NCBI RefSeq assembly: GCF_030769565.1
Contig: NZ_JAVCAP010000022.1
Location: 62,001 to 126,000 of the forward strand
Length of the DNA: 64,000 nucleotides
DNA from: Methylophilus aquaticus
GTDB taxonomy: Bacteria > Pseudomonadota > Gammaproteobacteria > Burkholderiales > Methylophilaceae
Reading direction: 5' to 3'
In this document: positions 38,101-45,456 of the stretch, in pieces
How the letters are laid out: each line of letters starts with the position of its first letter
Numbering within the stretch: the first letter of the stretch is position 1
Notes under the pieces: generated by a model
The model's database searches: none
Told to the model about the DNA's origin: nothing
The model's input: the letters and a program-made list of their open reading frames with translations, nothing else
Program-made: the position numbers and the translations under genes

Positions 38101-38853
38101 CCGCTGGATCTGGCGATTGCAATTCTGGAAGACAGTGATGGCGTGATCGACCTCGACTTGCCGATTGCAGGCAGCCTGGATGATCCACAATTCAGCTATG
38201 GCGGCATTGTGTGGAAGGCGATTAAAAATGTATTGACCAAGATTGTGACCTCGCCGTTTAAGGCCTTGGGCAAGCTGTTTGGCAGTGGTGGTGACCAACT
38301 GGATGGTATTGTGTTTGAAGTGGGGAGCGCTGAAATTACGCCACCCGAGCAAGAGAAGCTGGTTGCAGTCGCGCACATGCTTGGTCAACGTACCAAGTTG
38401 CGTTTGTCTGTCACCCCAGCTTACAATCAGGCAGCCGATGCACGTGCATTACAGGAACAGTCCTTGCGCAAACAGGTGGCTGTTGCTTTGGGGATCAAAC
38501 TGGCTGCGGGACAAGCCCCGGGGCCGATTGATTTGAGTCATCCAAAAACGCAAAAAGTACTGGATGATTTGTATAACACCTTGACGAAAAAACCGCTGCT
38601 CAAACGACTGGCTTCGAAATTTGAAAAGCCGGAAGATGGGCATTATGTACAGCTACAGGAGCAGCTGACTGTCAGTATCGTCATCACCGAGGCCGATTTG
38701 CAAGCCTTGGCTACGGCCAGGGGGGTGGCGATGCAGAACTTTTTGGCTGATGCGGGGATTACTGGCCAACGTTTGCGGGTGCTGCCGCCCGTCAAAGTGT
38801 CAGAAACACCGGTGACCAGCACACTGGCAATGGAGGTCAATGCTGAAAAATAG
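35128..38853 (+). CDS. DUF748 domain protein, AsmA-like envelope protein
   Basis: 1241-aa protein with one N-terminal membrane helix (RIIGGLLVFYFLFAYFAVNP) and a long periplasmic part rich in beta strands. The segment VGKVSFDPLRLKTTIDDLQL, followed by LLQWAWKFKEISIHGPRVQ and GTFNWATLLAKL, is the DUF748/AsmA-type repeat. Such proteins form long beta grooves that may carry phospholipids across the periplasm. The C-terminal part has another DUF748 segment (PYSGKFAGRRIDSGRLSVAL, LPLDLAIAILEDSDGVIDL) and ends in an OmpA-like half (VFEVGSAEITPPEQEKLVAVA). Alanine-, proline- and threonine-rich linkers occur near residues 590-620 and 800-850. No operon partner. Confidence 0.85.
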   Translation: MQNQFKKIFSELSHRLSVRIIGGLLVFYFLFAYFAVNPLAQRVLPWVGEKQLASRLSVGKVSFDPLRLKTTIDDLQLTQTNGAPLAAFDQLMVDVEVSGLLQWAWKFKEISIHGPRVQLEIAQNGTFNWATLLAKLNEDKTPPSESLPRLILQHIVIHNGQVSYLDTHRATPFKTGLSPIDLTLDGFSTLPEDRGDYLLAARLPNQGGVLKWKGDMGVNPLASKGAFAVEGLNLARFKPLLASLTPDFKLEQGSLQLGFEYDFALVDEQPEVAVRGLLMQVSQLAASLQSERKLALSQFSLSAPTINFSAQQQPPLRLQQLGLNLEGLALQQGKDTHASLKHAALKLPQLDIRLNGATQAVFAGLSLDMQALALAKGNETLLQVPALAVRGLDFDLAERSIHVAQVALPDGEVHATLDKAGVMNWQQAFAVEAPAASETTVVAAAPVSDVITEDKPFQLAIADVQLKHWRLGFEHQQLLHPLRVSVADFNLGFAVAGPANALAITHVQASMHTLAAHSSAFKSPVVSLTKLNLNEAALHLAEHKVQVQGLQLSGLKTGVVQAAAGQPLNWQTILAPLPVTAQPDSQASLRARVSSPSHPQAAAGSQASPWSVSLKKLALDNASVHVEDGSLATPVVLDIEKALFEVRDASLDLRKPLPVNLAFQVRQGGQFRLHGKLIPQPLKLDANLQLQQLSLLPFSGYVNRFALLKLHSGALDVGGQLAVQQQKTLTGSFKGGFNIHQLGVVEEAGAVPFLSWERVGSDSLALTLAPNQLHMTTLEIVKPTGKLIIHEDKTMNVTRIMRQPATVNAAPITSAPNTATTVTTSGARAAVMPSAPESKAANSDGFPVNIETVRIDRAELDFADLSLTPQFGTHINTLSGVINGVSTQPISVAQVELDGKVDAYGSATIRGALQPFNVTQFTDLKLAFKNLEMNRLTPYSGKFAGRRIDSGRLSVALQYKIKQRQLAGENKFVIQKLKLGERVDSKEAANLPLDLAIAILEDSDGVIDLDLPIAGSLDDPQFSYGGIVWKAIKNVLTKIVTSPFKALGKLFGSGGDQLDGIVFEVGSAEITPPEQEKLVAVAHMLGQRTKLRLSVTPAYNQAADARALQEQSLRKQVAVALGIKLAAGQAPGPIDLSHPKTQKVLDDLYNTLTKKPLLKRLASKFEKPEDGHYVQLQEQLTVSIVITEADLQALATARGVAMQNFLADAGITGQRLRVLPPVKVSETPVTSTLAMEVNAEK

Positions 38854-38920
38854 TGTGTGTTGTGCACTGCAACCACAGACAGCCTATGCTTGTTAATCGA
38901 TATGAAAAGGCGCATGAAAC

Positions 38921-39241
38921 ATGGCAAAGTTTGTTCCAAGGCAAGCAATTAAAACGAATACGTCGAGTATTGAAGTCACCATGGATGCAGCCAACCCCTT
39001 GCATTCCGGCAGGCACCGTTTTCAGCTGATTGTTGAGGATGATTCCGGTAATGTGTCTGAGCCTGCCACGGTGGATGTGGTGGTGATTGACAACAAAAAA
39101 CCGACTGCACTACTTGATGCCCCAGCCACAGTAGTGTTTGGACGTTCATTTTCATTGTTGGGCGCGCGCTCTTTCGACATGGGCCGTGAAAGATTAAAAG
39201 TTACCGCTGGGTGCAGCTCTCCTGACGGTCCATCATGGTGA
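38921..39241 (+). CDS. Ig/PKD-like small protein, probably frameshifted near the end
   Basis: 106-aa protein with a beta-sandwich pattern: GRHRFQLIVEDDSGNVSEPA is a typical Ig/PKD-like strand set, followed by VVVIDNKKPTALLDAP. From residue 90 the reading frame loses this character. Shifting by one base at the AAA run 39189-39191 restores SYRWVQLS and a stop at 39223-39225, which is the strand expected in such domains. So the last 16 residues of the annotated frame are probably out of frame, through a natural indel or sequence error. No signal peptide is seen. Function unknown. Confidence 0.55.
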   Translation: MAKFVPRQAIKTNTSSIEVTMDAANPLHSGRHRFQLIVEDDSGNVSEPATVDVVVIDNKKPTALLDAPATVVFGRSFSLLGARSFDMGRERLKVTAGCSSPDGPSW

Positions 39242-39269
39242 TGCGTCTCATCAGCGCACAGGAGGCGCG

Positions 39270-39635
39270 TTGAATATTCAAAAGCAGAGTGTTTTAGTGG
39301 CGCTGACGGGCGCCATAGGCACGCTCTGGTTTGAGTATGTGGCAGCTGCAGGCTTTGGGTTTCTGACGACCAAGAGTGGCTGGTGGATGACCGCGTGGAC
39401 AGTGTTACCGTATGCGATGCTCTTTTTTGGCAGGCATGTCGCAACGGGAGCTCAAGCCCAGCGCTGGATGCTATGGATTTCATTGCTGGTGGTTACGACA
39501 GGAATGTATGCGTATTACCAGGCTTTTTTTGTGTTTCTGGATGCACAGAGTGCCCTGATCTTTCTGTTTATGCCCTTGTTGCAAAGTATGGTCTGTTTCA
39601 CGCTGTTGATTGTTGTTAAATTCTTTGGAAAATAA
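39270..39635 (+). CDS. Four-helix membrane protein of unknown function
   Basis: 121-aa protein with a TTG start (GGAGG four bases upstream) and four hydrophobic segments (VALTGAIGTLWFEYVAAAGF, AWTVLPYAMLFFG, WMLWISLLVVTTGMYAYY, LIFLFMPLLQSMVCFTLLIV). I recognise no family. The neighbouring lipoprotein gene begins 30 bases downstream, so the two may be cotranscribed. Confidence 0.6.
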   Translation: MNIQKQSVLVALTGAIGTLWFEYVAAAGFGFLTTKSGWWMTAWTVLPYAMLFFGRHVATGAQAQRWMLWISLLVVTTGMYAYYQAFFVFLDAQSALIFLFMPLLQSMVCFTLLIVVKFFGK

Positions 39636-39665
39636 TCTGTGCCATCTGACAAGGGAGTCATCGTG

Positions 39666-39869
39666 ATGCGAATTTTGCGCGTAAGCAGTATGGCAATGTT
39701 AGCCTTGCTGGCAGCTTGTTCGTCGCAGCAGATGTATACGTCAGGACAATATTTGCAACGCAACCAGTGTATGCAACTGGTGGAGCAGGCTGCCATGGAC
39801 AAGTGCTTGCAACAGGCGGAGTTGCCCTACGAGCAGTATACGCATGCGCGAGGTGAGTCACTCCCATGA
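39666..39869 (+). CDS. Small lipoprotein of unknown function
   Basis: 67-aa protein with a lipoprotein signal peptide (MRILRVSSMAMLALLAAC) and a short mature part with three further cysteine/glutamine-rich stretches (NQCMQLVEQAAMDKCLQQ). The ATG at 39666 has AAGGGAG upstream; an in-frame GTG at 39639 is less likely. Function unknown. Confidence 0.65.
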   Translation: MRILRVSSMAMLALLAACSSQQMYTSGQYLQRNQCMQLVEQAAMDKCLQQAELPYEQYTHARGESLP

Positions 39870-39939
39870 CTAGATGGGGCACGGTATACAGATATATAAG
39901 ATGCCCGATTTGATCGGGGTATTGTGTATGGCGTGCTGA

Positions 39940-40353
39940 ATGATGATGCAGTTTAAAAAAATACTTGCCTATCTTTGGGCATCGCCGACGACACTGGTGG
40001 GCGTTGCACTGGCAATGCCTTTGCTTTTAACAGGCGCCAAAATCAGATGCGTGCAGGGCGCGTTTGAAATCTATGACGGCTGGCTGCTCAGATGCCTGAC
40101 GCAGGCGGGTGGTTTTGCTGCGATGACGCTCGGGCATATTGTGATAGGCGTTTCGGCTGACTGTCTGCATACTTTGCGTTGCCATGAACACGTGCATGTC
40201 AGGCAAGCCGAGCGTTGGGGAATCTTGTTTATTCCAGCCTATGTGCTGGCAGGGTGTTGGCAAAGCCTGTGTGGCCGTCATGCCTATTATGACAATCCGT
40301 TTGAACGGGAAGCGTTTGCAGCGGATGAAGAGATGCAATCACATGATGGCTGA
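39940..40353 (+). CDS. Membrane protein with HExxH-type motif, unknown function
   Basis: 137-aa protein with two hydrophobic segments (residues about 15-33 and 55-75) and a central CHEHVHVRQAERWG stretch, which reads as HExxH with additional histidine. It is followed by a third hydrophobic segment and a conserved-looking NPFEREAFAADEE with an acidic residue that could be a third zinc ligand. This arrangement resembles small gluzincin-like peptidases, but activity is not established. It ends just before a bidirectional terminator. Confidence 0.6.
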   Translation: MMMQFKKILAYLWASPTTLVGVALAMPLLLTGAKIRCVQGAFEIYDGWLLRCLTQAGGFAAMTLGHIVIGVSADCLHTLRCHEHVHVRQAERWGILFIPAYVLAGCWQSLCGRHAYYDNPFEREAFAADEEMQSHDG

Positions 40354-40355
40354 TC

Positions 40356-40383
40356 AAAAAAGCCAGCATCTGCTGGCTTTTTT
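40356..40383. terminator. Bidirectional terminator between the 39940 gene and bamD
   Basis: Stem AGCCAGCA/TGCTGGCT with a two-base loop (40361-40378), flanked by A6 and T6. Serves both convergent genes. Confidence 0.85.
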
Positions 40384-40404
40384 GATACGAATAATATTTC
40401 CAGC

Positions 40405-41238
40405 CTAGTAAAGACTTTCCCAGAATTTCCACCAGATTTTTTCTTCCTCCTGAATTTTTCCGGTGACCATGGGGTTATCAGGGTAATTTGTTTTCAGAAT
40501 ACGCAAAGTATCTGCCTTGAGGTCGTCCAGTTCCATGGCGTCGTAGGCGCTGACCATGGTCACCAATGCATCTTCGACGGCTGTTGAATTCGGGTAGGTT
40601 TCGAGTACGAAGCGTGTTCTGTTCAAGGCAGCAACATAAGCTTTGCGCTGCATGTAGTAACGTGCAACATGCATTTCATGCAATGCCAGTGCATTGACCA
40701 GATAGATCATGCGCTGGGTCGCGTCTTTGTAGTAACGGCTGGTAGGAAAGCGTTCGGTCATCTCTTTGAATGCAGCAAAGGAAACCTTCAAGGTTTTTGG
40801 GTCGCGGTCATTGATTTGCTGCCCGGTATATTTTTCCATGAATCCGCGCTCGTTAAACGTGGCCAAGCCTTTTAAGTAGTAGGCGTAATCCAGGTTAGGG
40901 TGATTGGGGTGCAGCTTGATAAACCGGTCAAGTGCCGAGATGCAGAGTACCGGTTCAGTTTTTTTATAGTAGGCGTAAGCAACTTCTAACTGCGCTTGTG
41001 TTGCATAGACGCCATGCGGATACCGTGATTCCAGCTTTTGAAAGTATTCAATCGCCTTGTCGTAATTCTTGTCGACCATTTTTTCCTGGCCGGTGGCGTA
41101 AAGCTTTTGTTCGCTCCAGCCTTTCGTCTCATCCAGTGGGTTGGGGTTACCAAAAATGGCGCAGGCGCTCATTGAAATCGCGGCGATTAAAATAAAAGCA
41201 CGCGTGAGCAGGGCGTTAAGCGGTAAAATGCGAAGCAT
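40405..41238 (-). CDS. bamD: Outer membrane protein assembly factor BamD
   Basis: Essential lipoprotein of the BAM complex, made of TPR repeats that bind BamA. The 277-aa protein has a signal peptide with lipobox MSAC (cysteine near residue 26), then WSEQKLYATGQEKM and TPR-like helices with ESRYPHGVYATQAQLEVAY and FVLETYPNSTAVEDALVTM. It is divergent from rluD with 46 bases between them, the conserved bamD/rluD arrangement. Confidence 0.95.
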   Translation of the reverse strand: MLRILPLNALLTRAFILIAAISMSACAIFGNPNPLDETKGWSEQKLYATGQEKMVDKNYDKAIEYFQKLESRYPHGVYATQAQLEVAYAYYKKTEPVLCISALDRFIKLHPNHPNLDYAYYLKGLATFNERGFMEKYTGQQINDRDPKTLKVSFAAFKEMTERFPTSRYYKDATQRMIYLVNALALHEMHVARYYMQRKAYVAALNRTRFVLETYPNSTAVEDALVTMVSAYDAMELDDLKADTLRILKTNYPDNPMVTGKIQEEEKIWWKFWESLY

Positions 41239-41284
41239 GTTGTTAAACAGTCGTTAGATTAAGGAACTCAAGGCATTATAACTG

Positions 41285-42439
41285 ATGCCGTTTAAAAATA
41301 TGAAAGAAAGCGCAAGCTTAACTCTGGTCGTCCCCACCAGCCTTGGCGGGCAGCGTTTGGACCTCGCCTTGCAGCAGATGTTGCCTGACCATTCGCGCAG
41401 CCGTTTACAAACCTGGATTAAGGAGGGCTTGGTGCTGCTGGATGGTGCTGCCCCTACCGCTAAAACCAAGGTGTGGGGCGGCGAGAAGCTGCTGGTCAAC
41501 CCACCTGAAAACTTGCAGGAAAACGCGTTTTCGCCGGAAGATATTCCACTGGATGTGGTGTATGAAGATGATGCACTAATGATTATCAACAAACCTGCGG
41601 GGTTAGTGGTGCACCCTGCCGCTGGTAACTGGAGCGGGACTTTGCTCAATGCCTTGCTGTTTCAGTGGCCGCAGCTCAAAGACGTGCCGCGTGCCGGGAT
41701 TGTGCACCGGTTGGACAAAGATACCAGCGGCTTGCTGGTGGTTGCCAAAACATTAGAGGCGCAAACCAGCCTGGTGCGTCAGTTGCAGGCACGCACAGTC
41801 AAGCGTGAGTACCGGGCGATTGTCTGGGGGCAGCTCTGGCGCAATGGTAAGGTCGATCAGCCCATCGGACGTCATCCACATCAGCGCACCAAAATGGCGG
41901 TGGTGCGCAAAGGTAAGTCTGCCGTGACCCACTATCAGATTCTGGAGCGGTTTGGTACTAACACTTATTTGCGTTGCAACCTGGAAACTGGACGCACGCA
42001 TCAGATCCGCGTGCATTTGCAATACCTCAAAGCCCCGATAGTTGGCGATCCCATGTATGGCATCGGCAATATCATTCCGCACAAGATGATGTCACAAGAA
42101 CTGCGTGCCGTGATTGGTGATTTCAAGCGTCAGGCCTTGCATGCGGTTAAACTGGGGCTGATCCATCCGGTCACCAATGAATTCATGGAATGGCAAATTG
42201 AGCTGGCGGATGACATGCGTGTTTTGCTGGATGCGATGCGCACCACCGAGCTGCCGGATGAGCCATTGGCGCCGGTGGATTTCAATGTGGATGAAAACGG
42301 GTTGTTTATTGGCGAAGAGGATGAAGACTGGGGCGATGATGACCTGGATGCAGACTTTGAGGATGCCGAGGGCGACGATGCAGATTGGGACGATGATGCA
42401 CCTCTGGAAGATGATGCACCTCTGGAAGATGATGCATAG
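41285..42439 (+). CDS. rluD: 23S rRNA pseudouridine synthase RluD
   Basis: Makes pseudouridines 1911, 1915 and 1917 in 23S rRNA helix 69. The S4 domain covers about residues 15-75, the catalytic motif is GIVHRLDKDTSGLLVVAKT and the late motif is ETGRTHQIRVHLQYL. The protein is 384 aa, about 55 longer than E. coli RluD. The extra length is a very acidic C-terminal tail ending in a six-residue repeat (DDAPLE, see separate entry). A TATAAC element at 41277-41282 lies so close to the first ATG that translation may start at the ATG at 41300. pgeF follows in the conserved rluD-pgeF pair. Confidence 0.95.
   Translation: MPFKNMKESASLTLVVPTSLGGQRLDLALQQMLPDHSRSRLQTWIKEGLVLLDGAAPTAKTKVWGGEKLLVNPPENLQENAFSPEDIPLDVVYEDDALMIINKPAGLVVHPAAGNWSGTLLNALLFQWPQLKDVPRAGIVHRLDKDTSGLLVVAKTLEAQTSLVRQLQARTVKREYRAIVWGQLWRNGKVDQPIGRHPHQRTKMAVVRKGKSAVTHYQILERFGTNTYLRCNLETGRTHQIRVHLQYLKAPIVGDPMYGIGNIIPHKMMSQELRAVIGDFKRQALHAVKLGLIHPVTNEFMEWQIELADDMRVLLDAMRTTELPDEPLAPVDFNVDENGLFIGEEDEDWGDDDLDADFEDAEGDDADWDDDAPLEDDAPLEDDA
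42392..42436 (+). repeat. 18-base coding repeat in the rluD tail
   Basis: The unit GATGATGCACCTCTGGAA is present at 42392-42409 and 42410-42427 and half again at 42428-42436, perfectly conserved at the DNA level. It encodes DDAPLE repeats; the copy number may vary by slippage. Confidence 0.85.
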
Positions 42440-42453
42440 CAAGCGGCACCCCC

Positions 42454-43182
42454 ATGGCTGACTTACCGATCATCATACCAGACTGGCCGGCTCCGGCCCA
42501 TGTCAAAGCCCTGCAAACCACACGTTTGGGGGGCGTGAGCACGGGTGTATATGCCAGTTTGAATCTGGGTGATCATGTCAAAGACCAACCGCAGTATGTT
42601 GCGGCTAACCGCCAGCGTTTAAGCCCTTTGCTTCCTTCTGAGCCGGTCTGGCTCAATCAGGTGCATGGCATCCGCGTGATTGATGCGGCACAGGCAAGTT
42701 GCATCGAAAGTGCCGATGCGAGCTTCAGCACGCACAAACAGGTGGTCTGTGTGACCATGACTGCCGATTGTTTGCCTGTCTTGTTGTGCGACCAGGCCGG
42801 TACGGTAGTGGCTGCCGTGCATGCCGGTTGGCGCAGCCTGTGCGATGGTGTGATCGAAGCCACAGTGCACACCATGCCGGTCGCCGCATCCAGCCTGATG
42901 GCTTGGCTAGGCCCGGCTATCGGTCCGCAGGCATTTGAAGTGGGCGGTGAGGTGAGGGCGCAGTTTATGGCGGTGGATGCCCAAGCCGAAACTGCTTTTG
43001 TGTCGCACGGGGATAAATGGCTGGGCGATTTATATACCCTCGCCAGACAGCGTTTGCAGCGGCTGGGCGTGACGCAGGTGTATGGGGGTGGCCGCTGTAC
43101 TTATAGCGAAGCAGAGACCTTTTTCAGTTATAGACGCGATGGTGATACCGGGCGTATGGCAAGTATGATCTGGCTGGAATAA
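42454..43182 (+). CDS. pgeF: Peptidoglycan editing factor PgeF (multicopper oxidase-like, YfiH/LACC1 family)
   Basis: 242-aa protein of the family once annotated as polyphenol oxidase. The metal/active-site residues are visible in TADCLPVLLCD (Cys) and AAVHAGWRSLCDGV (His), with a third histidine in WLNQVHGIRV. In E. coli PgeF removes wrongly built muropeptide precursors; LACC1 relatives act on purine nucleosides. It follows rluD by 14 bases. Confidence 0.9.
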   Translation: MADLPIIIPDWPAPAHVKALQTTRLGGVSTGVYASLNLGDHVKDQPQYVAANRQRLSPLLPSEPVWLNQVHGIRVIDAAQASCIESADASFSTHKQVVCVTMTADCLPVLLCDQAGTVVAAVHAGWRSLCDGVIEATVHTMPVAASSLMAWLGPAIGPQAFEVGGEVRAQFMAVDAQAETAFVSHGDKWLGDLYTLARQRLQRLGVTQVYGGGRCTYSEAETFFSYRRDGDTGRMASMIWLE

Positions 43183-43326
43183 ATTTTTAGCTACAGAGGA
43201 CGTACAGGGATCAGCGTTGAGAAACAAGGGCTATGCACGATGATGCTGTGACCGATATGCCCAATTTTTTTGAGCCACATGTTTTGGTTTTCTCTGTCCT
43301 CTGTGGTCAATAAGCTTTATTTAAAT

Positions 43327-43989
43327 ATGAAAAAACATTTAATTTTTGATCTGGATGGGACGCTGATTGATTCTGCGCCCAGTATTTTGCACTGTTTCGG
43401 CTTGGCTTTTAGCACTACCCATACCCCGCTCAAGACTGAATTAAACAACGATGTGATAGGCCCGCCCTTGATGGAGGCACTCAGACGATTGTCTGGCAGC
43501 GACGATCCGGCGCTGCTTCACACCCTTGCTGCTGCTTTCAAGCAGCATTACGACACTAGCGGCTATTTGCAGTCGGTGGTATTTGACGGTGTGCCCGCCA
43601 TGCTCGAGCAGTTGCAGGCGGCTGGGTATGCCTTATATATTGCCACCAACAAACGCTTTGACCCGACTGAAAAAATTGTGGCGCATCTGGGCTGGCAATC
43701 TTTGTTTACTGGCGTATATGCACTGGATTACTTTCAGCCAACCCTCCAGTGCAAGGCAGATATGGTGGGGCAGATGGTGACGGATCTGGTACTGGATGCC
43801 GAGGCATGTGTATATATTGGCGACCGCCTGGAAGACGGGCTGGCCGCGGATGCGCACCAGATGGATTTTATACTGGTGACCTGGGGGTATGCAGGGGATG
43901 TTTCGCGCATGAAAGCACATTGGCAGCGTTGTGCGCAAGTGCAAGCCTTGCCAGGCATGATAGCCACTTTAGCAGGCGGCGCTCAATGA
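43327..43989 (+). CDS. HAD hydrolase, phosphoglycolate phosphatase-like
   Basis: 220-aa HAD-IA protein with IFDLDGTLIDSAPSILHCFG (motif I), IATNKRFDPTEKI (motif II), the CKADMVGQM lysine and YIGDRLEDGLAAD (motif IV). The gene start is placed at ATG 43327 (MKKHLIFDLDG); the frame extends 19 codons further but has no ribosome site. It overlaps the next gene by ATGA. It is one of three Gph-like phosphatases in this window (others at 8080 and 62014), so the substrate cannot be told from sequence. Confidence 0.85.
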   Translation: MKKHLIFDLDGTLIDSAPSILHCFGLAFSTTHTPLKTELNNDVIGPPLMEALRRLSGSDDPALLHTLAAAFKQHYDTSGYLQSVVFDGVPAMLEQLQAAGYALYIATNKRFDPTEKIVAHLGWQSLFTGVYALDYFQPTLQCKADMVGQMVTDLVLDAEACVYIGDRLEDGLAADAHQMDFILVTWGYAGDVSRMKAHWQRCAQVQALPGMIATLAGGAQ

Positions 43990-44405
43990 AAAAGCTACGT
44001 GCGCGTCGACATCCTGTGAGCGACTCTATGGGAACTGCAGCGGGCAGGTGGCGTCAATGGCCGATGATGGTGCCTGTCGTTATCTGCATGCTCGGTTTTG
44101 TGTATTGGGGGCTACAGCAGCACTGGGATGTCAAAGTGCTGGCAGGGCTTACTTTGCTGGTGGGCCTGATGTCTGGTGCTTTTGTCTGGATCATCGGTCT
44201 GATCGGTTTGTTGCCTGTGGTTGGGCCCATCGTGGTGAAGGTATTAAGTTTCGGTTTTATCTGGCTGCTCAACGCCTTGGGTTACCTGGTTTCCTACATT
44301 GCCATTCGTCGCGGCTATTCACAAGATGTGCTGACCTATCGCGGACTGACACTGGCATTGATGGTGGGCATTATCACAGGCTATGTCGTTGCACAGTTTA
44401 TTTAA
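43986..44405 (+). CDS. Membrane protein of unknown function
   Basis: 139-aa protein with a basic N-terminus (MKKLRARRHPVSD) and four hydrophobic segments (MMVPVVICMLGFVYWGL, LLVGLMSGAFVWIIGLIGLLP, VVGPIVVKVLSFGFIWLLNA, LALMVGIITGYVVAQFI). It overlaps the phosphatase gene by 4 bases, so it is probably translated with it. I recognise no family. Confidence 0.7.
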   Translation: MKKLRARRHPVSDSMGTAAGRWRQWPMMVPVVICMLGFVYWGLQQHWDVKVLAGLTLLVGLMSGAFVWIIGLIGLLPVVGPIVVKVLSFGFIWLLNALGYLVSYIAIRRGYSQDVLTYRGLTLALMVGIITGYVVAQFI

Positions 44406-44482
44406 TCTCTCAAGTGTGCAGACGTGGTGATTTCAATACCCGTTAACTGTTTGTTTATGCTTTGTTTTTTTGATAACTCACG

Positions 44483-44488
44483 TATAAT
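44483..44488 (+). promoter_or_regulatory. Likely promoter -10 element of the ZIP gene
   Basis: A perfect TATAAT lies 26 bases before the ATG of the ZIP gene, with only a weak TTGTTT-like element (44462-44467, 15-base spacing) at the -35 position. A transcription start near 44495 would give a leader of about 20 bases. Confidence 0.4.
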
Positions 44489-44514
44489 GCGCGCCTCTTT
44501 CCTGTGAACACTGC

Positions 44515-45444
44515 ATGACAACTTTGACTCTGTTACTTGCTGATATTACCCCGTTGACCGGCATGGTGCTGGCTTGCCTGGTGGGGGGCGTGCTAAGCGT
44601 CTCTGTGGCTGCCATCTTCGCCCTGAACGCCAAAAAACAAATGGTGCCGTTGCTGGTCAGTTATGCGATTGGCGCTTTGCTGGCTGCCGTGTTCCTTGAA
44701 ATTCTGCCACACGCGATTCAGACAGCACCGAATATTGAAGCCATGACCGCTATGATGCTGTTTGGCATTCTGCTGTTTTTTGCACTGGAAAAGCTGGTGT
44801 TGTGGCGGCATTGCCATGGCGATCATTGCGAGATGCATGCACCGCATGATGAAGCACATTGTCCTGATTTGCATGCTGCGCCCGATCAGTCTGGTGTCAA
44901 ATTCAAATTGGCACAAACGCAGGTGTCACAGCTACAGCGTCATCAGCACGGACCTGACTGCGATCATGCGCCATTGCATCATGACCATGATCATGGTCGT
45001 AGCGGCATGATGATTATGATCGGGGATACCTTTCATAACTTTGTCGATGGTATTTTGATTTGTGCTGCGTTTATGGTGGATATGCAAGTGGGGCTGGTCA
45101 CTGCGCTGGCGATTATTGCCCATGAAATTCCGCAAGAAGTGGGTGATTTTCTGATTTTGCTGCATTCCGGCTACAGTAAGCAAAAAGCATTTTTATTCAA
45201 TATTGCATCCAGCCTGGCAACCCTGCTGGGAGGGGTGCTGGCCTATCTTGCGCTGACGCTGGTGCAGCAGTGGGTGCCTTATATTTTAAGCCTTGCTGCC
45301 GCCAGCATGCTCTATGTGGCGGTGGCCGACTTGATTCCCGGCTTGCACAAGCGCACAGCCATGCGGGATACGTTATTGCAATTATTATTGATCGCTCTTG
45401 GCGTGGCTTCTGTCGCGGTGACCAAGTGGCTGGTCGAAGGTTAA
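44515..45444 (+). CDS. ZIP family metal transporter
   Basis: 309-aa inner-membrane protein that should import zinc or related divalent metals. Eight hydrophobic segments are interrupted by a histidine-rich cytoplasmic loop (about residues 98-160: HCHGDHCEMHAPHDEAHC, then HHDHDHGRSG). The metal-binding helix motifs are FHNFVDGILI and IAHEIPQEVGDF (HNxxD, HExPxExGD), as in ZIP proteins. rimO begins 12 bases after its stop and may be cotranscribed. Confidence 0.92.
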   Translation: MTTLTLLLADITPLTGMVLACLVGGVLSVSVAAIFALNAKKQMVPLLVSYAIGALLAAVFLEILPHAIQTAPNIEAMTAMMLFGILLFFALEKLVLWRHCHGDHCEMHAPHDEAHCPDLHAAPDQSGVKFKLAQTQVSQLQRHQHGPDCDHAPLHHDHDHGRSGMMIMIGDTFHNFVDGILICAAFMVDMQVGLVTALAIIAHEIPQEVGDFLILLHSGYSKQKAFLFNIASSLATLLGGVLAYLALTLVQQWVPYILSLAAASMLYVAVADLIPGLHKRTAMRDTLLQLLLIALGVASVAVTKWLVEG

Positions 45445-45456
45445 AGGATTTATATC

